A stretch of 64,000 nt of DNA, taken from Pristionchus mayeri (taxonomy: Eukaryota > Nematoda > Chromadorea > Rhabditida > Neodiplogasteridae). Numbering within the stretch: position 1 is the stretch's first letter; each line of letters starts with the position of its first letter. The position numbers and the translations under genes were made by a program. This document shows positions 46,534 to 57,584 of this stretch, one piece after another. The DNA is taken from assembly GCA_036245805.1 (NCBI GenBank), contig BTRK01000005.1:10292001-10356000 (forward strand). Direction: 5' to 3'. A model generated the notes under the pieces. The model was given only the letters and a program-made list of their open reading frames with translations. It was not told the origin of the DNA and ran no database searches.

Positions 46534-47739
46534 TTAAATTAATCGAATTGGTGAATTGGGTATGTATTCTTCAAACACTGTCATCACGTCTTTCTGATAT
46601 TTTCCGGGATTTTCGTAGGAGAAGTGAAAACGGCAGAGCGACATACAGATTTCGTCCGATCGTTTAGCATTTGATAGGAGAAGAACGCAGCTGATAATGT
46701 AAATCGGATTAGCATGCATATTAGTATATCTGATAATAGTTGTACGAGTCTTGCGAATGGTAAGAAGTGAAAAGTTTTGTTAACACATATTTTGTTGCAT
46801 TATCTCATGCACCGATCATGTGTGTTTTGCGCAAAATGAAAATGCCAAAACGAACTCATTTTTGCATTCCTCCTCTGCAGCCCAAACCACCCCTTGTCTA
46901 TCTTTCGGTCGAAGCTGAAAGACAATTAAGGTGAATACAATGATGCATTCAGTAGTCGAACATGCGTCTGTATGCATCCCCGGAGTCCTCCGGTCACCCA
47001 CGTGACTCGGAGTGAGTTCTCACGATGGCACACTACAGGACTGAACTATAAATTATATAAACTTGCATTGTCCTTGTCGTAGAGAAGGGAAAAGTCCATG
47101 CAATCCTTCCGACATCCACACCATCCAGAATAGGGGCCATCGGTACCCTTGTGGATACACGACATCGGGTCGTCAAAATGGCAGAAGACCACGTAACATC
47201 TCAAAATAAGATCAATGGTCTGACCCTCTTCAGTTTGCACGCTCTCTCGCCAGTCAAAGATACGAGAGAGCGAGCAAACTGTCAGACGGATGCTCCAAAA
47301 TAATATTACAAGTTAATGATAGAGAAGACTAATATGATATTTTTAACCTCCCCACTGTAAACATGTAACACGATTATAGCAAAAAAAGGAAATGGAGGCA
47401 TACATAGTGTTCACTGGACGCTCATCAAATGTTTCAAGTTAATGCTTACCCCACTTGTTTACGTTCTCTATCACCCCGCGGATGCTGTCTTACGCCGAAC
47501 TAAAACGGCAAAGTCAGTATAGAGTTGAGGACAATCAAATATATTCACAATTTGCATATAAAAAGATTTCCTAATGCTCCGCATGGAAACGAGATCACAC
47601 TACTAGCGGTAAATTGGAAAAACAATTAACTTTCCCCGGCCAGCCTCGATGCGAATTTGCTCCACGGTATGACATCAGGGTCTTTCGAAATCACAACGGA
47701 ATTGACGAAAAGTGAGATCAGCACAATGAATTTCATCAT
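46534..47739 (-). CDS. Cysteine-rich secreted protein, copy A
   Basis: The start MMKFIVLISLFVNSVVIS (47,739) is a signal peptide followed by PWSKFASRLAGE. An exon at about 47,508-47,462 gives FGVRQHPRGDRERKQVG. The next (about 47,219-47,110) gives CYVVFCHFDDPMSCIHKGTD and a WCGCRKDCMDFSLLYDK stretch, one with LRPKDRQGVVWAAEEECKNE lies near 46,920, and the last gives LCRFHFSYENPGKYQKDVM to a stop at 46,534. It is paralogous exon by exon to the gene at 50,259-51,291. The cysteine pattern suggests a disulphide-rich extracellular domain; I do not recognise the family. The junction of exons 1 and 2 does not resolve in phase in either copy, so an exon edge is wrong. The AATGCAAGT after DKDN may be a GC donor. 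A hairpin-family copy lies in the second intron. Confidence 0.5.
47218..47287. repeat. Hairpin family, copy 6
   Basis: CCTCTTCAGTTTGCACGC followed by TCTCTCG, a loop, then CGAGAGAGCGAGCAAACTG and GTCAGAC. The right arm has lost the GAAGAGA segment. Confidence 0.8.
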
Positions 47740-47929
47740 TCGATTGAATGCAATTCAACTTCTCGTTGTTTATATCTAGTAACTGTGGGAAGAATATTGC
47801 AAAATGCATCCTCGCAAATTTGCATATTATCCAAACATATTCCGCATGATTCAATTTTTTATTATTTCCCACTTACATCGATGCTTAGGATGCTGAAGTA
47901 CACTTGTAGTGCATTTTCGATTTATGTTT

Positions 47930-48483
47930 GCAAGCCTAAGATTCCTGAGATGTGATATGTACGAAAAATATATTGTGAGGATTTACGACGAATGTCCGAA
48001 ACAACACACCACTTGATCATAGAACGTACTACCTTACTGTTCTTTGCGAATCCTTGCAGAAGAGAGGGTAAGGAATATTTCGTATCCAAATGCCGAAATT
48101 TGATTCCATTGTCTGCAACTACTCCGCAAGAAAAGTACGCGATATAGCTCCAATAGAACGGGAACGACTGGATGGCGACCATGCATTACCAATGTATTTA
48201 TTCACAATAAATGTGTTTTTGTGTAAAAGTCTCCCCCTTATAAGTCGCTTTAATATTTTTGGATTAGTATACCGTGAATTTACCAATCTGCCCGGGTTGA
48301 TTTCATCAGCACATTGTAAATGGAAATCAAGACAATAAGTGTCCAGCCCAAATGCCTTGTAGTTAAACTGCCGATCTCTGCCGTTAAAAACTGGCCAACA
48401 TACATCATCACAATCCATGTTTGCAACAATGTAGAACACATATAACTCAAAATTCGAGTTATTTCCGTGGGCAATGTCGACAA
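47930..48483 (-). CDS. Hypothetical coding exons, minus strand
   Basis: Two candidate exons: about 48,480-48,290 encodes FELYVFYIVANMDCDDVCW and continues to a donor after PGRL, and about 48,180-48,030 encodes SFPFYWSYIAYFSCGVVADN to a donor near LLQGFAKN. They have codon-like composition and plausible splice sites, but no family that I recognise. The mariner at 48,562 lies just upstream and may have cut off the 5' end. Confidence 0.3.
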
Positions 48484-48559
48484 TATGTGTGGGAGGATGA
48501 GGGAATGCTCATAAACAACGCGATATGAATCAATTGAGCATTCCGATCGCTCGGGAATA

Positions 48560-49806
48560 TATTGGGGTGTCCGGAAAGTTCGTATAATGCTTCGGAAAAA
48601 AGTCAGTTCGCTATCAAATGCAGTGATTGCGCAATCTGTTTGTTAACAATGTATTGCATCATTCTGACGTTGAGTAGTGCAAGGATTTAATCAGTCTCCT
48701 AGTTGCTACATTGATTCTTGTGATGGACTCCCATCTCTACCTCCGAGCAGTTTTACTTCATTACTACCGTCTTGGCCGATCCGTGAAGGAGGCCCACTCT
48801 GCCCTGGCCCAGTCGGAAGGTGCTGACGCCCCCTCCATACCCTTCTGCTATAAGTGGTTCTCCCGCTTCAAGAAAGGGGAGTTTGGTCTCGATGATCAAC
48901 CCCGCTCTGGACGCCCTCCCTCCCTCGATCAGCCTCTCGTTCTCCGCACACTGAAGCGCAAGCCCATGGCCAGTGTGCGTGAGTTGAAGAAGGATACTGG
49001 TACTCCCAGATCAACGGTGTCCAATATCCTCTATCGATCTGGGAAGAAGCCGAAACTCCCACAAGTGATTCCCCATGACCTCTCCCCCGAACAGCTGAAA
49101 AATCGTGTTCAAGTCTGTCGGGAATTACTCCATCGTAGATCCAATCTTCGATGGGTCAATTCCATCATTGCTACAGATGAGAAGTGGATCACGTACGATA
49201 ACCCTGTGAGGAGACTGCAATGGGTGGATGCAGATGAGAAGCCCACGCCCGCCCCGGAGAAGGAAGAGCACGGAAAGAAGGAACTCCTCTGCTTCTTCTT
49301 CTCAGTGCTCGGTCCCATCTACTGGGAGATCCTCGCCCCTGGCACCAGCATTAACGCCGACCTCTTCTCTGAACAACTGGAAGATGTCGCGATCAGAGTC
49401 CCTCCCAGACTCCTGAACCAGGGCAAAATTCTTCTTCTGATGGACAATGCTCGCCCACATCGAGCGAAGATGACCCAGAAGAAAATGGACGAGCTGAAGA
49501 TCGAAAGGATTCCCCATCCACCGTATTCCCCGGATCTCTCCCCCATGCGACTACCACTGCTTCCGCTCTCTCTCTGACTTCTGCAAAGGAAAGAAGTTCA
49601 AGAATCGAGATGAAGTTGTGAGGGCTTTCGTGAACTGGGCGGTCTCGAAGAAACCCGCATTCTGGAAGAGAGGAATCGAGACCCTGCCCAATCGCTGGAG
49701 GGAGGTAGTGAGAAAGAAGGGGGCATACATTGGTCACTGAGAATTGTAAAGCATTGAATAAAAAATAAAAACAAAAAATTATACGAACTTTCCGGACACC
49801 CCAATA
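48560..49806 (+). mobile_element. Mariner transposon, inactive, copy 2
   Basis: A 1,243-bp element (48,562-49,804) with the same termini TTGGGGTGTCCGGAAAGTTC and TA duplications as the copy at 19.2 kb, on the opposite strand. The two differ at few bases, so the family moved recently. Confidence 0.95.
48711..49740 (+). pseudogene. Mariner transposase, frameshifted (copy 2)
   Basis: Open from MDSHLYLRAVLLHYYRLGR through the first catalytic Asp (ATDEKW) and the second (LLMDNARPHRA), with the D34D spacing of mariner. A single extra C in a CCCCC run near 49,543 then shifts the frame immediately before the third catalytic Asp (the CDYH motif of copy 1). The C-terminal part follows in another frame to the stop at 49,740. 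The two copies carry different, complementary lesions, so they died independently. The protein resembles the mariner/DD34D group. Confidence 0.92.
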
Positions 49807-50258
49807 AATGAATCACATGGTGACATTTACGTTCAACTGATATTCCCCCCATCTTCAGATGACATGATGTATACGTGCCATTCTCTTTAACGTCAGAAAA
49901 AAATGAGGGATCCATTGACATGGACCGAAATTTCGAATCTTTGAAATTTGCTATTTTGGAGTCCAAGGGTTACAATTGTTTTCATTATGATATTATTTAT
50001 AGAAAACCGCCTACAGATAGCGTCGCTTGAGAATCCGAATTTCTCGAAGTTCTATGCTTTCACGCGGGGGTGACAATTACACAACGGACAAATCGTCGTT
50101 TGCGTGCAATTCTACGTAGGGACTGGGGGTATCGATTCTGGCATGTGGCGTTAAACAAGTCATTGTATTTGTTCTATTATTGTATTAGGATCACGTCATT
50201 TTGAACGTAAGCACCATTGTACGACGAAAAAAATACAATCTCGTTAGCACGGTTTATA
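49807..50258. other. Intergenic, nothing recognised
   Basis: About 450 bp between the mariner and the second cysteine-rich gene. No feature supported. Confidence 0.4.
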
Positions 50259-51291
50259 TCAATTTATTCTTCCAATCAAACGAAGTGGTGATTCGGGAAT
50301 GTATTCCTCAAACACTATCATCACGTCTTTCTGATATTTCCCTGGATTAGCGTAGGAGAAGTGAAAGCGGCAGAGCGAGAGGCAGGTTTCCTCTGATCTT
50401 TTTGCATTTGCTAGGAGAAAAACACAGCTGAAAATATTAGAATCTATTTGGCGCATATTCAGATTTAAAAAAAAAAGAACCGAAGGAATAAGAATGAGTT
50501 TATTGTTCAAGAAAATTGGGTTATTCGAAATCGAATGATCGTTCCCGGTTAATATTTTATATATGTTTTTCGAAGTTATTTAATGAAATATCATCTGATT
50601 CGAAGGGGAGTGTTTTGCTCAGTTGCTCATAAGCATAAGTATTTGTCAAAACGCACTCATTTTTGCATTCCTCCTGATTTGTCCAAATCACGCTTCCTTC
50701 TTTTTGTAGAAGCTGAAAAAAGATAACAAAATCATACAAATAATAATATTTGCACGTTGTTCTCATCGTAGAGAAGGGACAAGTCCGTGCAATCCTTCCT
50801 GCAACTGCACCATACGGAATAGGGGCCATCAGTTCCCTTGTGAATGCATGAGTTTGGGTCTTCGAAGTGACAGAATATCAAAAAACATCTGGGAATAATA
50901 CATTTAATGAAAGAACATATTGTAATTTTCAAAGATTTAAAGTGGCTATTAAACCACGAACATGCAAACATATATTTCAGCTATTAAATCATGTAATGCA
51001 TACCCCACTTGTGCGTGTTCTCTGTCACCTCTCGGATGTTGATTTATGGCGAACTAAAGCGATGAAGTCAATACAAAATTAAGGAAAATTAAAATAAACA
51101 TATGCAACATGAATTAAGATTTAAGAATTAAGATTTCCCATAAGAGCATGACGCAATACCAATTAAATGAAAATATGTCTCGAACTTTCCTGGTCCAGCT
51201 TAATAGCGAATTTGCTCCAAGGTTGAATATCAGAATCATCAGAAGTTGCAATGGAAATGATGAAAAGTGTAAGCAACACAGCACATTTCAT
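50259..51291 (-). CDS. Cysteine-rich secreted protein, copy B
   Basis: Paralogue of the gene at 46,534-47,739. The start MKCAVLLTLFIISIATS is a signal peptide, then PWSKFAIKLDQE. The next exons give FAINQHPRGDREHAQVG, then CFLIFCHFEDPNSCIHKGTD with WCSCRKDCTDLSLLYDE, then VIWTNQEECKNECVL, then CLSLCRFHFSYANPGKYQKD, and a stop at 50,259. The donors after exon 3 (AACAAC/GTGCAA) are canonical here. Conserved exon order and cysteines in both copies support a real family despite the unsolved exon 1-2 phase. The function is unknown; a secreted disulphide-rich effector or receptor ectodomain is possible. Confidence 0.5.
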
Positions 51292-51645
51292 TATTCGATT
51301 GAATATCATTGCATTTTCTCAGTGTTTATATCTAACAGATGTGGGAAGATTATTGCAAACTCTACAGCACACGTACACGGTATCTGAACGGATTCCACAT
51401 GATTCAAAGCAGATTTGCTTTCATTTTTTTCATTCTGATTATGATATCGATATTCATTTTAAGTATCCTTTCTACGTCTTTGTGAACATATTTGATTTGC
51501 ATAACGTGATCAGCGAATAGTTCTGTGCAGTGTGAGCTGCGATTTTTCCAAGTATATTTTTGTTGTTTTGCATTTACGTTGTATGAATAAAATCGCGGAA
51601 AATTAATGGACGTGCACTTTTCAGGATTTACTTTCCGTTAATTTA
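51292..51645. other. Upstream region of cysteine-rich copy B
   Basis: Should contain its promoter. Nothing specific recognised. Confidence 0.3.
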
Positions 51646-52432
51646 TAGTTGTGGACAAAAGTTTAACACCAAATTTCATCATGATCATAACTTTTTTTCA
51701 AAATTGAGATAAAGACTTACGGTTTGGAGCATTCGAGAGGTACACCCCAGGATCTTATCGACATATGGATGATGTGCTCGACATATGGATGAAGCCTATA
51801 TGTCGCGGGTTACAAATTTTATTTTCGAGGAGTACTTTCGATTTTATTTTTTTTTAAACTCAGCCGAACTGAGCTATGAAGTCAAATTTATTTTGATGAG
51901 AGTACCTTCCCCGATGATGCGAATCCACTATCCAGCGTGTTTGGTGCTTCTCTATGAGAATCGGTATTTCGTTTTTCCGAGACCTATTTTTTGACTATAT
52001 CGTGGGAACAAATTGAGCTAAAGGGTCAACATTTTACAGGTATCATACTGTCCTGTTGGAGTAACAACGTGCCAAGTTTTATAGCGAACGGACTGAAAAT
52101 TGCAAAAATCGAAAAATTTTGTTCAACAGTTTTCAGCCACATGAAACCAACGGGTTGAGCGAAAAATCGAAATTGCGAGATTTGGCGAATTTGTATACCG
52201 ATTTTGCATGTGAATACTCGGGGAGGGTCAGCCTGGAGCGGCTGTTCAGAAGTATCGTACGTTAGAAAAATCGGAACGGCCACCGAGCCGCACCGGGTAA
52301 ATTTCACTTTTCGGAGTAATTGTGAATACGCAAATTTGGAAGCTGTGATTGTGCTCATAATTTTTATCATGGTCGATTTGCCGGAATCGACCCGGATATG
52401 TTCGGTCAATTATGGCTAGAAATCGATAAATC

Positions 52433-52716
52433 GAAGGCAAAGAATAATGGTGCGAATACGGTATCTTATAAACCTCACCAAGCTCGGTGAGCTTTCCCAA
52501 ATACCGTAATCGCGCTAAAATGTTGTGTAGTTGATTTATCGATTTCTAGCCATAATTGACCAGGCATATCCGGGTCGATTCCGGCAAATCGACCCTCATA
52601 AATGTTGTGTAGTTGATTTAAGGCAAAGAATAATGGTGCAAATACGGTATCTTATAAACCTCACCAAGCTCGGTGAGCTTTCCCAAATACCGTGATCGCA
52701 CTAAAATGTTGTGTGT
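52433..52716 (+). repeat. Direct repeat of about 100 bp inside the foldback
   Basis: GGCAAAGAATAATGGTGC... through CTCACCAAGCTCGGTGAGC to AAAATGTTGTGT occurs at about 52,436-52,532 and 52,621-52,715 with few differences. It contains the small palindrome GCTCACCGAGCTTGGTGAG. Confidence 0.8.
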
Positions 52717-52976
52717 CGATAGTCGGACTCACCAATCGCATTATCTGATCACGAACATTTCAAGTCAAATCATCCATATTCAACGATAAATGTGCATAAC
52801 TTGGTTTAAATATGCTACCGTGTTGGTTTAGTGCAAATCTGGCAATGCTCTATTTGTACAAACCTCATGGAATTGTTCCCCCCCTGACCCTCTCCGAGTA
52901 TTCAAATGCAAAATCGGTATAAAAAATCTCCAAATCTCGCAATTTCGCATAATAGATATTTGATAGTTTCTGCATA

Positions 52977-53822
52977 ACACAAGTATCACGACTCAGTGGA
53001 GGTGTGCGGGAATATTTTAAAAAATTTGATCACGAATTTTATCCATATTGTGTTAGGATAATACCCTGGAGAGATAATTTCGAAAAATATAGGTCGTTGG
53101 TCCCAGAGCCGGCTTTTAGGAATTATCCGGTTTTGCTCCCTGGTACACTGTATTTCAGCTCCCAGATGAGCTAGAAAGGTAGCAGTGGGCTCAAAATGTT
53201 CGGAAAATTATTTCCAGAAAATTTTTTGTTGAAACTTTGCTCGCAAAATCAGAAAGAAACAAGTTATTTACAAAAAATCAGATTTGTAAGCAGACAAAAA
53301 TTTTTTTCTCTACCAGGAAGGGAACTTTTAATTTTGAAATTTGGTATGTTTGACCAAAAATATCCATACTGAAGGCTCACTTTAAATTTCCACAATTATT
53401 TTAACTGGATACCTGTGGACTTATATTTTATATTTTTGCAAATAAAATCCTGTACAAGTCCCATTCCTGATAGAGAAGAAAAAATTTTTCTTATTACAAA
53501 TATGATTTTTTTGTAAATAACTTGTTTCTTTCTGATTTTGCGAGCAAAGTTTCAACATAAAAGTTTCTGGACATAAATTTTCCGAACATTTTGAGCCCAC
53601 TGCCACCTTTCTAGCTCATCTGGGAGCTGAAATACAGTGTAACCGGGAGCAAAACCGGATAATTCCTAAAAGCCGGCTCTGGGACCAACGACCTATATTT
53701 TTTGAAATTATCTCTCCAGGGTATTATCCTAACACAATATGGATAAAATTCGTGATCAAAATTTTTAAAATGTTCCCGATGATGGACATTTTCATCCACT
53801 GATTCATGATATGTGTGATGAA
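52977..53822. repeat. Inner palindrome related to the 1.9-kb foldback
   Basis: Arms of about 310 bp outward from a loop near 53,300-53,500. Each arm contains GGTCCCAGAGCCGGCTTTTA and TCAGCTCCCAGATGAGCTAG, the module also present in both arms at 16.8-18.7 kb. Confidence 0.8.
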
Positions 53823-56528
53823 GTGACAGGAAATCAGTTTTATCGCTGAACCCGACTGGGTGGTTTCATGTGGCTGAATATAGGTGAACATTTTGTTTTA
53901 TATTTTTGCAATTTTCAGTCCGTTCGCTATAAAACTTGGCACATTGTTGCTCCATCACTACCGTATGATACCTGTGAAATGTTGACCCCTTAACACAGCG
54001 TGTCAGACGGGGGAAAAATGCTCATTATCACGGCGCGCTCAATTTCTCTTTGTCTATGCCCCGGTGATGTGAAACATATTTCAAACGTTCGAATTTCGTC
54101 AGAATTTCTGCCTGATTAAAATTTGCGCGATGAAACATATTTCAAATGAATATATGTTGACAAAACTAAAAGATACTACTAGTCAGTAGCGAAATGAGAT
54201 AGCGAGGTGGCGTTTATCTAGAAATGGGCAGAAGCCCTTTTCGGAGAGATCTGTCAACCAGATTTTTCAATTTCGATCTCTATCGTTTTTTATACACGTA
54301 AATGTTTGAAAATCCTTCGATTTTATGCAAAAAACGATCGTTTTCGATACTCTAAAGACTACTAGTTGGTAGCGAAATGAGATAGAGATATTGCGAGTGT
54401 CTAGAAATTGGCAGAAACCCTTTTCGGAGACATTATCCAACCAGATTTCTCAATTTCGATCTCTATCATTTTTTGTGTAAGCAAATGTGTGAAAAACCTT
54501 CGATTTTATGCAGAAAACGATAGTTTTCAATACTCTAGAGTTGGTAGCGAGTTGGTACTAGTTGGTAGCGAAATGAGACTTTATTTGGTGGGCCCTTGTT
54601 TTGAATTTTTACTTGCATACTACTGTAGTGCACGTTAGAGATAATATCGTGTTATTCAAGCTTTTCTATACTAAATTTTCTCATGTAAAATTTTGCGAAA
54701 ATCGGAGTTTGCAAAACCAATTTTCAGAATTTTGGTCAAATTCCAATTTTTCATGTCAATTTTACGTTTTTCATTTGTAAGCGACGATTCGCGGTAGAAG
54801 GAACTTCATTGGCTCAATTATATATACGAAAAATTATTTTCAACACCATCGATTTTGCATTTTTTGGCTATAAATAATCAAGCTTGAAGAAATGTAAGGA
54901 AAAGCATTTCACGATTTTCGTACCCTAGATGGAGCATACTTTCCTCCTTACAAGTGATGGGCCTGCGTTGAATTGATAATGCTGATTGTTAGATGCATAA
55001 ATTTGCATGTAGACGAAATCGCGAATATCCATTTTTGTGGAAAAAACGAAATTTGTTCTTTCCTAAGCAAAATTAAATGTCTTAATTTGTTAAAATATGA
55101 ATTTTCGATTTTTCAATTTTGAGACCTTGTATTTCACAGCTCTAAAGTGAACCCGGGAAATGATAAGGAGTTTTAGCAATAAGGTACCAAGGGGTGTCCA
55201 TACACAAATTATGGAAGTCCAGTCCTCATTCCCGGGGACCCGTGTCCGGGGGGTAATCGAGAATTACCGATCCGGTCTCTTAAGAAACCGGCTCGGTGAG
55301 ACTACAGGACAGGCGGACATCGACCTCTTCGATTCGATCAGAATTTTTTTCAGGATTCCCCCCATGGATCCTCGTCATCAAATGGGGTACCATATGACTC
55401 ATGGTCTTGAAACATAGAAATGCCAGGTTAGCAAAGTTTACGAATTCAAAATTCGGCAAAAATCAATGACGAAATGTAGGTCCGAGGTTAGTGTGGTTTA
55501 CTAACACACTATCCTAGACAACAAAAACGCGTTATAATTTGGTCCTAGAATCCAATCGCAAACTGATTTTTCAATGTTGAAATATTAGTTTTTAATTATT
55601 TTAAATTTTAAAACAAAAAAGCGCGACACGGCAAATAGAACACGTAGAGCTTGAAATTCTGCATCGAATAAAAATATTTCGAAAAAAGCGAGGCCATGTT
55701 TTGAGATAATCAGACCTGCACATAAAGTTTCGAAAAAAATCTCATGAATACCCTCGACGTTATACTCATTTTGTAGAGCTCGTCAAACTGAACACTTTTC
55801 CTGTTTTTTAACGAATTTTGAATTCGTAAACTTTGCCAACCCGGTATTTCTATGTTTTAAGACCATGAGTCGTATGGTACCCCATTTGATGATGAGGACC
55901 CATGGGGGTATCCAGTAAAAAATTCTGATCGAAATCGAAGAGGTCGATGTCCGGCCGTAACAGAAGGACCCTCGATTCTTACCGAGCCGGTCTCTTAACT
56001 CAATTTGTTCCGAAGATATAGTCAAAAACAAAATTTGTGAGGTCTCGGAAAAACGATATACCGATTCTCATAGAGAAGCACCAAACACACTGGATTTGCA
56101 TCATCGGGGGAGGTACTCTCATCAAAATAAATTTGACTTCATAGCTCAGTTCGGCTGAGGTTTAAAAAAATAAAATCGAAAGAACTCCGGGAAAATAAAT
56201 TGTGTAACAAGCGACATTTAGGTTTCAGCACATCATCCATATACCGTGTATCTCTCGAATACTCTAAACCGTAAGTCTTTATCTCAATTTTGAAAGAAGT
56301 TATGATCATTTGAATTTTGGTGCTAAACTTTTGTCCGTAACTGTATTTCCAGGTGGTCAGGTCAGGACGCAGTGTAGTTTATTTTTAAATTTCAGATATG
56401 GAATGTATCGAACGATAGGTAAACCGAACCACGATACACATTCGTGCGTCCAAAGATAATGTGCGTAATGAGAGCATTGCGAATTCAACAGAGTCATCGA
56501 CAGCATTAATCACTGATAAGGGAATGAC

Positions 56529-56601
56529 TTGACTCTCTTCGATACTGTTTGTTCCATCACCGGTCAGACAAACTAGAGAGCAAGCGGATTGAAGAGAGTC
56601 A
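56529..56601. repeat. Hairpin family, copy 7
   Basis: GACTCTCTTCGATACTGTTTG and a right arm with AGAGAGCAAGCGGATTGAAGAGAGTC around CACCGGTCAGAC. Confidence 0.75.
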
Positions 56602-57040
56602 CGAAACCATCCCTTGTTAAGAGCCAGAAACCAACGACGAATCATCTCATGTGACATTCCTGAATGCGAGAGGTCAATTTGTTTCTCACTTCTAACCTGC
56701 ATGAGGATGCAAGCTCTGTCTGTCTGGACGGAAGTCATAATATTGAACGTTTTATAATATTGGGACTAAGGGACGAAACGTCTCCCTTCCCTTCCCAGGA
56801 ACTGTTTGCAACCACCCCAAGAGGAGTGCCCCTATTAGAGTTCCTACTTCGATTTTCAAAAAAAAATATTGTTCTCGTAAAAAAAACTTATTTCCAAAGT
56901 GGCTTTGAAGTGCCCGAGTCAACCTCCTCGTCTTCTCCAATACCACTGATAACATGGAGGTAGCGGACGCCCATAGCTGAGACGAGAAGGACTATGGAGA
57001 GTGGAGATGTGTGCTATTGGAGGGTTGACTTCTTGGGAAA

Positions 57041-57080
57041 CGGTATCTTCATTCCGCACACTCTCTCGCCGATCGAGTGC
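57041..57080. repeat. Hairpin family, left arm only (copy 8)
   Basis: GGTATCTTCATTCCGCACACTCTCTCGCCGATCG matches the left arm of copy 2; the right arm is absent. Confidence 0.6.
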
Positions 57081-57420
57081 AATAAATGTAGAAATTAGTA
57101 CCGAATTGTAAAATCTGCCTATAGTGGTCGGTGGAAAAGAGTGACGCAACTGCAACAAGCATTGTGATTTGATCAGATTAAAATTATCGGATTAAGCGAT
57201 AAATCATCTAGCATATCAGGGCACTGTGACAGATCAGGTACTATCTTTCCTTTATCTTTCCAAAGGACACACCCACTCTAGGACACTGCCTGCCAGCCTA
57301 GGGATGGTTTCGTTAGAACGGTTTCTCACCGTTCTGCCCCATCTATCATAGGTCTGATAGCAGGTATAATAAAGAATAATTTCTTTCCATACCATCCGTA
57401 ATCCAGACTAGTGCAGACAT

Positions 57421-57493
57421 GTTGACTCTCCTCGAATTGGATGCTCTCTCATCTGTCTGACTGATGAAACATTGAAGCAAACGAGGAGTGTCA
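57421..57493. repeat. Hairpin family, degenerate copy 9
   Basis: GTTGACTCTCCTCGAATTGG, ATGCTCTCTCATCTGTCTGAC, then AAACGAGGAGTGTC. The arms are still partly complementary. Confidence 0.55.
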
Positions 57494-57529
57494 TGCCAAA
57501 GCAATCCAGACTACGTTGTTCGATGCTCG

Positions 57530-57536
57530 TATAAAA
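57530..57536 (+). promoter_or_regulatory. TATA box of the 13-exon secreted gene
   Basis: TATAAAA lies 49-55 bp upstream of the start codon at 57,585, followed closely by CGATAAG (57,539-57,545), a GATA-type site. Position and sequence fit a core promoter. Confidence 0.5.
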
Positions 57537-57584
57537 GCCGATAAGACCCCTCCCTGAGTGATCTTTATCAGTGCTTGAATGACT

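Larger units (their letters stand above)
51646..56345. mobile_element. 4.7-kb Tc1-type foldback element of nested palindromes
   Basis: The ends are TATAGTTGTGGACAAAAGTT on the left and the inverse of TACAGTTACGGACAAAAGTT on the right, as for Tc1/mariner-type elements inserted at TA. Inverted homology continues for over 350 bp inward. Inside lie further palindromes: 52,977-53,822 (core), 52,020-52,150 pairing with 53,860-53,995, and 55,150-55,440 pairing with 55,790-56,030. No transposase frame is present, so the whole is non-autonomous and looks assembled by nested insertions or duplications. Confidence 0.7.
56346..57528 (-). other. Possible minus-strand exons of an unrecognised gene
   Basis: Candidate exons end at a stop near 56,394 (with FAMLSLRTLSLDARMCIVVR), at about 56,699-56,612 (with EKQIDLSHSGMSHEMIRRWF between an AG and a GT), and near 57,000-56,890 (with LLVSAMGVRYLHVISGIG). 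They are not joined convincingly and no family is recognised. Three hairpin-family copies fall in this interval or just beside it. Confidence 0.25.

Noticed and set aside
49228..49416. Second protein inside the mariner
   Set aside because: Off-frame translation of the transposase.
54000..54650. Possible gene inside the 4.7-kb foldback
   Set aside because: Only short frames, and the sequence consists of diverged direct repeats (GTAGCGAAATGAGATAG words), so it is repeat filler.
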